NCBI GenBank assembly: GCA_902792005.1
Contig: CADAXW010000010.1
Location: forward strand, 1-36,125
Length of the DNA: 36,125 nt
Direction: 5' to 3'
From: an uncultured Lachnospiraceae bacterium
GTDB taxonomy: Bacteria; Bacillota; Clostridia; Lachnospirales; Lachnospiraceae
Shown here: positions 30,389 through 36,125 of the stretch, piece by piece
Position numbering within the stretch: the first letter of the stretch is position 1
How the letters are laid out: every line of letters begins with the position of its first letter
The notes under the pieces: generated by a model
Seen by the model: the letters and a program-made list of their open reading frames with translations, nothing else
Databases searched by the model: none
What the model was told of the DNA's origin: nothing
Made by a program: the position numbers and the translations under genes

Positions 30389-31711
30389 ATGATAAAGTTT
30401 AGCTTCCGGGGAGGTATACACCCGGATGATGGAAAGAAGCTGACACAGAATGAGGCTGTTCGTGCGTATGTGACGCAAGGCGAAGCAGTTTATCCCCTGA
30501 GTCAGCATATTGGTGCGCCTGCAAAGCCGGTTGTGAAAAAGGGTGACCGGGTTCTGGCGGGCCAGCTCATTGCCGAGGCAGCAGGCTTTGTCTCGGCCAA
30601 TATCCATTCTGCGGTTTCCGGCACGGTAAAGGCCATTGAGAAGCGAAATGTACCCGCCGGCGGCAAGATGGATTCCATAGTGATCGAGAATGACGGATTA
30701 TTTGAGTCCGTTGATTTTTCTGAAAATGTGCGTCCCCTCAGCGAGCTGTATCGCGAGGATGTGATCGCCATTATTCGTAAGGCCGGTGTTGTGGGAATGG
30801 GCGGTGCTGGTTTCCCTACTGATGTAAAGCTGTCCCCCAGAAATGAAGATGCCATCGACTGCATCATCGTAAACGGAGCAGAGTGCGAGCCGTACCTGAC
30901 CTCCGATTACAGACGTATGCTGGAGGAACCGGAGAAGATCGTGGATGGTCTGAAGATCGCCCTCGGTCTCTTTCAGGGTGCCCAGGGTATCATAGCCATT
31001 GAGGACAACAAGCCGGAGGCCATAAAAATCCTACGTGAGAAGACAAAGGACGAGCCCAGGATCCGGGTGAATAAAGTGAAGACCAAGTATCCCCAGGGTG
31101 CAGAGCGTCAGCTGATCTATGCGAACACAGGACGTTATGTAAACTCGAACATGCTTCCTGCGGATGCAGGATGTATCGTACATAATGTGGATACCATCAT
31201 TTCGATTTATGAGGCAGTGATCATGGGATGTCCCGTGATCTCCCGTGTTGTTACCGTGACCGGTGACTGCATCGCCGAGCCCCGGAACTTCATCGTTCCC
31301 ATCGGAACCTCCTTCCGTGAGCTGGTGGAAGCGGCCGGCGGTTTCAAAAAGGATCCTGCGAAGGTGATCGCAGGCGGTCCCATGATGGGCAAGGCGCTCT
31401 ATGATCTGGATGTTCCTGTGACCAAGGGAACATCAGCCATCCTGGCGCTCAGCAAGGATGCAGTGGCTGATTCCAAACCGTCCCAGTGCATCAAGTGCGG
31501 AAAATGTGTTTCCGTATGCCCGGGCCGGGTTGAGCCCAACCTGCTGGCGGATCTGGCGGAGGCAAAGGACATCGAGGGCTTCCTGAAGTATAACGGCATG
31601 GAGTGCTGCGAGTGCGGATGCTGTTCCTATGTATGTCCCGCAAAGCGACATTTGACACAGACCATTGCAGGAACCAGAAAACAGGTTCTTGCCAATAGAA
31701 AGAGAGGGTAG
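30389..31711 (+). CDS. rnfC: Rnf complex subunit RnfC
   Basis: RnfC is the peripheral NADH-handling subunit of the ferredoxin:NAD+ oxidoreductase (Rnf). It carries FMN/NAD sites and two [4Fe-4S] clusters. At 440 residues it fits the clostridial size. It starts with an RnfC barrel-sandwich/biotinyl-like region (HIGAPAKPVVKKGDRVLAGQ, about 39-58), then the Complex1-51K-type nucleotide fold with GVVGMGGAGFPTDVKL (about 133-148) and NGAECEPYLTSDYR. A SLBB-like segment follows, then CIKCGKCVSVCP and CCECGCCSYVCP for the clusters near the C-terminus. It is the first gene of the rnfC-DG-E-A-B operon; four bases separate it from the DG fusion gene. Confidence 0.97.
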   Translation: MIKFSFRGGIHPDDGKKLTQNEAVRAYVTQGEAVYPLSQHIGAPAKPVVKKGDRVLAGQLIAEAAGFVSANIHSAVSGTVKAIEKRNVPAGGKMDSIVIENDGLFESVDFSENVRPLSELYREDVIAIIRKAGVVGMGGAGFPTDVKLSPRNEDAIDCIIVNGAECEPYLTSDYRRMLEEPEKIVDGLKIALGLFQGAQGIIAIEDNKPEAIKILREKTKDEPRIRVNKVKTKYPQGAERQLIYANTGRYVNSNMLPADAGCIVHNVDTIISIYEAVIMGCPVISRVVTVTGDCIAEPRNFIVPIGTSFRELVEAAGGFKKDPAKVIAGGPMMGKALYDLDVPVTKGTSAILALSKDAVADSKPSQCIKCGKCVSVCPGRVEPNLLADLAEAKDIEGFLKYNGMECCECGCCSYVCPAKRHLTQTIAGTRKQVLANRKRG

Positions 31712-31715
31712 CGGA

Positions 31716-33395
31716 ATGGAAGAGAAAAATCCGATGCTGAACATTTCCGCATCTCCTCATATCAGAAGTAAAAATTCCACAACCCGGATCATGCTGGATG
31801 TGATCATTGCACTGCTTCCGGCATCGGCCATGGGAATCTACAATTTCGGATTCCGGGCGTTTATGATGATCCTGGTTTGTGTTGTTTCCTGTATGATATT
31901 TGAATATCTGTCCGAGCTGATCATGAAACGGCCCATAACAGTGCGGGATCTGTCGGCGGTGGTTACCGGTCTGCTCCTGGCTTTAAATGTACCGGTTGAC
32001 CTTCCTTACTGGATGGCAGTGCTGGGCTCTGCCTTTGCCATCATCGTGGTAAAGCAGATCTTCGGAGGGATCGGACAGAACTTTATGAACCCTGCGCTGG
32101 CTGCACGGTGCTTCCTGGTGATGTCCTTTGTGGGACCCATGACCAGATTTACGTATGATGCAGTGACGACGGCCACGCCCCTTGCGGTGATGAACGAGTC
32201 CGGAGTGGGAAGCGTAGGTATCTGGAAAATGTTCCTCGGCGTTGAGGCGGGAACCATCGGTGAGACCTCGGCAGCGGCCCTTCTGATCGGCGCGCTTTAC
32301 CTGGTGATGGGCGGCGTCATCAAGGTTACCATTCCCTTCTTCTACATGGGAAGCTTTGCTGTGATGATCGCCATTTACGGTCTGACACAGGACATGGGAG
32401 CCTGGGAAGTAACACGGTTCACGGCGGCACATTTATGTGGTGGCGGACTGGTGCTGGGTGCCTGCTTCATGGCAACCGACTATACCACCTCACCCATAAC
32501 GAATAAGGGAAAGATGATCTACGGCGTTCTGCTGGGACTGCTCACCTTCTGCTTCCGGATCTTCGGCAGCAGTGCGGAGGGAGTATCCTACGCCATTATC
32601 ATCGGCAACCTGCTGGTACCCATCATTGAAATGATCACGCATCCCAAGTCCTTTGGCGAGGGCTATGATAAGAAACCCATGTCTGAGAATAAGGGCTGGC
32701 TGAAGCCGGTTGTCCTGGATGAAGAGGGGAATCCTCTGCCGGTACCGAAGAAGATCCGTAAGGAAAGTCCTATCCGGATCGTGGTTTCCATCGTCCTGAT
32801 CGCACTCATTTCCGGTGCGCTTCTTGGAGGCGTGTATGCGGTGACGAAGGAACCCATCGAGGAAACCGCAGAAAAGAAGAAGCAGGAGAGCTACAGACAG
32901 GTGATGAAGGATGCCACGGACTATAAGGAGTCCGAGGATCTGGAGGCACAGAATAAATATCTGGAGGAGCAGGGCTTCTCCGGCGTGACACTGAATGTCA
33001 GCGTTACAGCCATGAAGGATGGAAACCCCATCGGAAGGATCTGGGTCATCACAACCCATGAGGGTTATGCCGGAGATATCAAGATGGCGGTAGGTATCAG
33101 GGATGGCAAGGTCACCGGTGTGGAGATGCTTTCCATCGGAGAGACCAGCGGCCTTGGTATGGAGGCCCGGGACAATCCGGACTTCACGGCCCAGTATCAG
33201 GATAAGCAGGTGGAGGACTTCCATGTGGTGAAGACAGAGCCTGCAAATGATACGGAGATCCAGGCCATCACCGGTGCTACCATAACCTCGAAGGCAGTGA
33301 CCAACGCAGTGAATGCTGCACTTGCAGCAGACAGGATGGACGAACAGTCCGCACCTGTGGAATTAAAGAACGAAGGAGGTGGCGATGATGAATAA
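31716..33395 (+). CDS. rnfDG: RnfD-RnfG fusion protein
   Basis: One 559-residue chain contains both RnfD and RnfG, normally separate membrane subunits of Rnf. Residues about 1-315 are RnfD: multiple helices and the flavinylation site DAVTTATPL, where Thr154 should carry covalent FMN. Residues about 350-559 are RnfG: one anchor helix (about 355-373), an extracytoplasmic FMN-binding domain, and ITGATITSK with Thr522 as the FMN site. The linker (about 316-350) is hydrophilic and Pro/Lys-rich. The order keeps C-D-G-E-A-B. ATG 31716 follows GAGAGGG (31702-31708); earlier in-frame codons lie inside rnfC. An internal in-frame ATG at 32679 lacks a good ribosome site. Reading is open throughout, so this looks like a true fusion. 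Confidence 0.93.
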   Translation: MEEKNPMLNISASPHIRSKNSTTRIMLDVIIALLPASAMGIYNFGFRAFMMILVCVVSCMIFEYLSELIMKRPITVRDLSAVVTGLLLALNVPVDLPYWMAVLGSAFAIIVVKQIFGGIGQNFMNPALAARCFLVMSFVGPMTRFTYDAVTTATPLAVMNESGVGSVGIWKMFLGVEAGTIGETSAAALLIGALYLVMGGVIKVTIPFFYMGSFAVMIAIYGLTQDMGAWEVTRFTAAHLCGGGLVLGACFMATDYTTSPITNKGKMIYGVLLGLLTFCFRIFGSSAEGVSYAIIIGNLLVPIIEMITHPKSFGEGYDKKPMSENKGWLKPVVLDEEGNPLPVPKKIRKESPIRIVVSIVLIALISGALLGGVYAVTKEPIEETAEKKKQESYRQVMKDATDYKESEDLEAQNKYLEEQGFSGVTLNVSVTAMKDGNPIGRIWVITTHEGYAGDIKMAVGIRDGKVTGVEMLSIGETSGLGMEARDNPDFTAQYQDKQVEDFHVVKTEPANDTEIQAITGATITSKAVTNAVNAALAADRMDEQSAPVELKNEGGGDDE

Positions 33396-34593
33396 ATGTA
33401 TCGAGCGCCTCTATAACGGTGTTATAAAAGAAAACCCCACATTTGTACAGATGCTGGGTATGTGTCCCACACTGGCGGTTACCTCTACGGCCATCAACGG
33501 TCTGGGTATGGGACTGGCAACCACCGCCGTGCTTGTGATGAGCAACCTGATGATCTCGGCCCTTCGGAAGCATATCCCGGATAAGGTGCGGATCCCCGCA
33601 TTTATCACCATCATTGCTTCCTTTGTGACCATCGTCAGCTTCCTGATGCAGGCCTTCACACCGGAGCTTTATGACAGCCTGGGTGTGTTTATCTCGTTGA
33701 TCGTTGTAAACTGTATCATTCTGGGACGTGCTGAGGCGTATGCCTCCAAGAACCCGGTGATCCCCTCCGTCTTTGACGGTATCGGAATGGGACTTGGCTT
33801 TACTCTGGGTCTTACCCTCATCGGTATCATCCGTGAGTTTCTGGGTGCCGGAACCATCTTCGGTTTTGTGGTAACAGCGGAGCTTTGGGATCCCATTAAG
33901 ATCTTTTCCTTTAATCCCGGTGCATTCTTTGTCCTTGCCTTCATCGTGGCAGGCATCAATGCAGTGGCGATCCGGAAGGCAAAGAAGAAGGGCGGAAAGC
34001 CGAAGCTTCGCAGGATCGACAGCTGTGCAGGATGTACCAATCTGTCCTGTGCCGGCCGTGACATCGCAAACTGCGGTGATGATGCGAAGAAGTCTGCAGA
34101 TGCGGAAGCGAATGCGGCAGCCCTGAAGGCAAAGGCAGAAGAAGTGAAGGCGAAGGCAAATGCGGCGAAGGCAAATGCAGCGAATGCAGATGCTGCAGAT
34201 TCAGAAGCAGAAACCACTGTCCTGACGGCCGGAATGCCGATACAGGGAAGTGCAGGAACACCGGTACAGGAAGGTGCCGGATCACAGTCACAGGCATCCG
34301 CCGAGACACCCTCAGAGCCGCAGCCGGAAGCTCCCAAGGTGGTACGGACCACAGCGGAGAAGAGAGCTATTGCTGCAAGAAAAGCGGCAGAAGCCCGGAA
34401 GGCGGCAGAAGCTAAGAAAGAGGCGGAAGAAAAAGAGGATGAGGAAGCACTGGAGAAGATCCTGGAGAAGGATCAGTCAAAGCCCAGAAAGGCTTCCTGG
34501 GAGGGAACCGTAACCCTGGATATGGAAACAGGAGAGGTAACCTCGGATATGGACATGAACAATAACAAAAACAAAGACGGCGGGGAGAGGTGA
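33388..34593 (+). CDS. rnfE: Rnf subunit RnfE with long C-terminal extension
   Basis: RnfE is an integral membrane subunit that, with RnfA, forms the electron-carrying core of Rnf. Residues 1-197 are a normal RnfE: KENPTFVQMLGMCPTLAV, ALRKHIPDKVRIPAFI and VNCIILGRAEAYASKNPV, with six helices. The chain then goes on for about 200 residues, against a usual total of roughly 200-230. First comes a four-Cys cluster (CX2CX4CX7C, at 213, 216, 221 and 229), then Ala/Lys/Glu-rich helical repeats, a Gln/Ser/Pro linker, another Ala/Lys/Glu helix and a short Thr/Asp end. ATG 33388 has AAGGAGG eight bases upstream; ATG 33385 is equally possible. It overlaps the rnfDG stop. The tail's function is unknown. 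Confidence 0.93.
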   Translation: MNKCIERLYNGVIKENPTFVQMLGMCPTLAVTSTAINGLGMGLATTAVLVMSNLMISALRKHIPDKVRIPAFITIIASFVTIVSFLMQAFTPELYDSLGVFISLIVVNCIILGRAEAYASKNPVIPSVFDGIGMGLGFTLGLTLIGIIREFLGAGTIFGFVVTAELWDPIKIFSFNPGAFFVLAFIVAGINAVAIRKAKKKGGKPKLRRIDSCAGCTNLSCAGRDIANCGDDAKKSADAEANAAALKAKAEEVKAKANAAKANAANADAADSEAETTVLTAGMPIQGSAGTPVQEGAGSQSQASAETPSEPQPEAPKVVRTTAEKRAIAARKAAEARKAAEAKKEAEEKEDEEALEKILEKDQSKPRKASWEGTVTLDMETGEVTSDMDMNNNKNKDGGER

Positions 34594-34599
34594 AGTGAT

Positions 34600-35172
34600 A
34601 TGAATATATTTCTTTTTGCGATCTCCGCAGCCCTGGTGAATAACGTGGTACTTGTCCAGTTTCAGGGACTCTGCCCCTTCCTCGGCGTATCCAAGAATAC
34701 AAAGACGGCAGCGGGCATGGGAGGCGCGGTCATCTTCGTCATGACCCTTGCCAGCACCGTAACCAGCATGGTTTACTACTGGGTTCTGGTGCCGCTGTCA
34801 CTGGAATATCTGAACACCATCGCATTTATCCTGATCATTGCCGGATTGGTTCAGTTTGTGGAAATGTTCCTGAAGAAGAAGGTTCCCTCGCTGTACAAGG
34901 CGCTGGGCGTATACCTTCCGCTGATCACCACCAACTGCGCGGTTCTCGGAATCGCCATCAGCAATGTAAAGGATGAGCTGTCCATCGGAGAAAGTATCCT
35001 GAACGGCTTCTTCTCCGCAGTGGGCTTCGCCATTGCGATCACGATCCTGGCAAGTATCCGGGAGAAAATGGAACGAAACAATATCCCCAAGGCCTTTCAG
35101 GGCGGCCCTATCATTTTGATCGCCGCAGGACTGATGGCACTGGCATTTAATGGTTTCTCGGGCCTGATGTAG
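34600..35172 (+). CDS. rnfA: Rnf subunit RnfA
   Basis: RnfA is the second integral core subunit, topologically inverted relative to RnfE, and coordinates iron-sulfur with it. The 190-residue length is standard. Conserved stretches include LVNNVVLVQFQGLCPFLGVS (about 12-31), with the core Cys, and YLPLITTNCAVLGIAI (about 104-119), with the second core Cys. Six hydrophobic helices are visible. The TGA of rnfE is seven bases upstream, with GGGGAGAGGTGA giving the ribosome site. It is the fourth gene of the rnf operon. Confidence 0.97.
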   Translation: MNIFLFAISAALVNNVVLVQFQGLCPFLGVSKNTKTAAGMGGAVIFVMTLASTVTSMVYYWVLVPLSLEYLNTIAFILIIAGLVQFVEMFLKKKVPSLYKALGVYLPLITTNCAVLGIAISNVKDELSIGESILNGFFSAVGFAIAITILASIREKMERNNIPKAFQGGPIILIAAGLMALAFNGFSGLM

Positions 35173-35201
35173 GACGGGATGAACGAAAGAGGATAGAATA
35201 C

Positions 35202-35933
35202 ATGGATTTTACAGGAGCACTGGTTGCCGCCGGCATCATCGGCGGTGTGGGAGTCCTGGTGGGACTTCTTCTTGGGAAGGCCAGCCGGGTATTCAAGGTA
35301 GAAGAAAATGAAACGGAGAAGGCAGTGCGTGAAGTGCTGCCGGGAAATAACTGCGGAGCCTGCGGTTATCCCGGCTGTGACGGACTGGCAGCTGCCATCG
35401 CTTCCGGGGAGGCACCCACCAACGCCTGTCCGGTGGGAGGACCTGCTGTGGCTGAGAAGGTGGCTGCCATTATGGGCGGCGGCGCTGAGCAGCCCGCAGA
35501 GCGCATGGTCGCACTGGTACACTGCAAGGGTGACTGTGACAAGGCGAAGGATGTTTATCGTTACGTGGGACCGGAGGTCTGCAGCATCGCAGTCAATTCA
35601 CCCAACGGCGGCCCCAAGGCCTGCACCTACGGCTGTCTTGGCTATGGTGAGTGCGTCTCGGTCTGCGAGTTCGGCGCCCTTTCCCTGGTGGACGGCATCG
35701 CCGTGGTTGATCCGGAGAAATGTGTCGCCTGCGGCAAGTGTGTATCCACCTGTCCGCGACATTTGATCACACTTGTCCCTGCATCGAAGACGCATCACAT
35801 CATGTGCAGCTCCAAGGAAAAGGGACCCCGGAAGGCCATCGAGATGAACGGCAATCTGCCGGTCATTGATTATGAGAAGTGTGTTAATTGCGGCATCTGT
35901 GCAAACAAATGTCCCGCCAAGTCGATTTCTTAA
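35202..35933 (+). CDS. rnfB: Rnf subunit RnfB
   Basis: RnfB is the ferredoxin-accepting entry subunit with multiple [4Fe-4S] clusters. The 243-residue product has an N-terminal membrane helix (about 5-25) and the PF04060 cluster motif CGACGYPGCDGLAAAI plus a later Cys. A further Cys set follows (CTYGCLGYGECVSVC), then two ferredoxin motifs, CVACGKCVSTCP and CVNCGICANKCP. The protein ends four residues after the last motif, so it lacks the longer tail found in some clostridial RnfB proteins; this is normal variation as far as I can tell. It is the last gene of the operon, with 21 bases to nrdR and no terminator between. Confidence 0.96.
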   Translation: MDFTGALVAAGIIGGVGVLVGLLLGKASRVFKVEENETEKAVREVLPGNNCGACGYPGCDGLAAAIASGEAPTNACPVGGPAVAEKVAAIMGGGAEQPAERMVALVHCKGDCDKAKDVYRYVGPEVCSIAVNSPNGGPKACTYGCLGYGECVSVCEFGALSLVDGIAVVDPEKCVACGKCVSTCPRHLITLVPASKTHHIMCSSKEKGPRKAIEMNGNLPVIDYEKCVNCGICANKCPAKSIS

Positions 35934-35954
35934 GAGGAGAAGGGAGAAAGAAAC

Positions 35955-36125
35955 ATGAAATGTCCATTTTGCGGAGATGAGAACACAAGGGTGATCGATT
36001 CCCGTCCGGCAGACGATAACAGTGCTATCCGCCGCCGTCGTCAGTGTGATGTATGCGGGAAGCGGTTTACCACCTATGAGAAGGTGGATACCATTCCGCT
36101 CATGATCATCAAGAAGGATCGTACC
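35955..36125 (+). CDS. nrdR: Transcriptional repressor NrdR (partial, runs off window)
   Basis: NrdR is the ATP/dATP-sensing repressor of ribonucleotide reductase genes. Only the first 57 codons are present. They include the whole zinc ribbon: [21 protein letters not shown], then [17 protein letters not shown], with four Cys (3, 6, 31 and 34), and the start of the ATP-cone (LMIIKKDRT). AGGAGAAGGGAG precedes ATG 35955. The right edge of the window truncates the gene; no defect is visible. Confidence 0.95.
   Translation, partial: MKCPFCGDENTRVIDSRPADDNSAIRRRRQCDVCGKRFTTYEKVDTIPLMIIKKDRT

Overview
The window is chromosomal DNA from a low-to-mid GC Firmicute. It most likely comes from a member of the Lachnospiraceae (Clostridia); this is inferred from gene content, not from a marker search. 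The pointers are a complete Rnf operon with ApbE next to it, a division cluster without ftsA whose FtsZ ends in a SepF/FtsA-type tail peptide, a vacuolar-ATPase-H-like coiled-coil gene after ftsZ, and a small protein of the kind usually labelled 'endosialidase' in Lachnospiraceae.

Layout. (1) Bases 1-2093 are the integrase-proximal end of a Tn916-type integrative element: terminator, small ORF, excisionase, integrase and probable arm-type direct repeats. The rest of the element lies upstream of the window. (2) 2094-4342: ychF and lgt, then a strong terminator. (3) 4489-13674: a reduced division and cell-wall (dcw) cluster: mraZ, rsmH, an ftsL-like gene, a class B PBP, murD, ftsW, ftsQ/divIB, ftsZ and a terminator. 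mraY, murF, murG and murC are absent. Where mraY would be expected there is a 246-bp gap that can fold into an elaborate RNA. (4) 13786-16042: a coiled-coil protein, a thioesterase and metF, tightly coupled and closed by a terminator. (5) 16060-18387, the only leftward gene: a soluble LacI-type sensor fused to GGDEF. (6) 18524-24079: purM, purN, purD and clpC. (7) 24268-28151: a small conserved protein, radA and an ABC-F ATPase. (8) 28215-35933: a redox block. apbE (flavin transferase), a NusG-II domain protein and a Gx/PF07456 membrane protein come first, then a terminator, a promoter and rnfC-rnfDG-rnfE-rnfA-rnfB. (9) nrdR runs off the right edge.

How they work together. The dcw genes make and place the septal wall machinery. 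The redox block encodes a ferredoxin:NAD+ ion-pumping complex together with the enzyme that attaches FMN to two of its subunits. The pur genes are part of IMP synthesis and share an operon with the ClpC unfoldase.

Most unusual points: RnfD and RnfG are one polypeptide; RnfE carries a roughly 200-residue extra tail with a four-cysteine cluster; the septal PBP ends in a roughly 105-residue, almost purely acidic, Gly-rich tail; and the PBP-murD gap contains nested helices with mutually exclusive pairings, which would suit a novel cis-regulatory RNA. I saw no CRISPR array, rRNA or tRNA gene.
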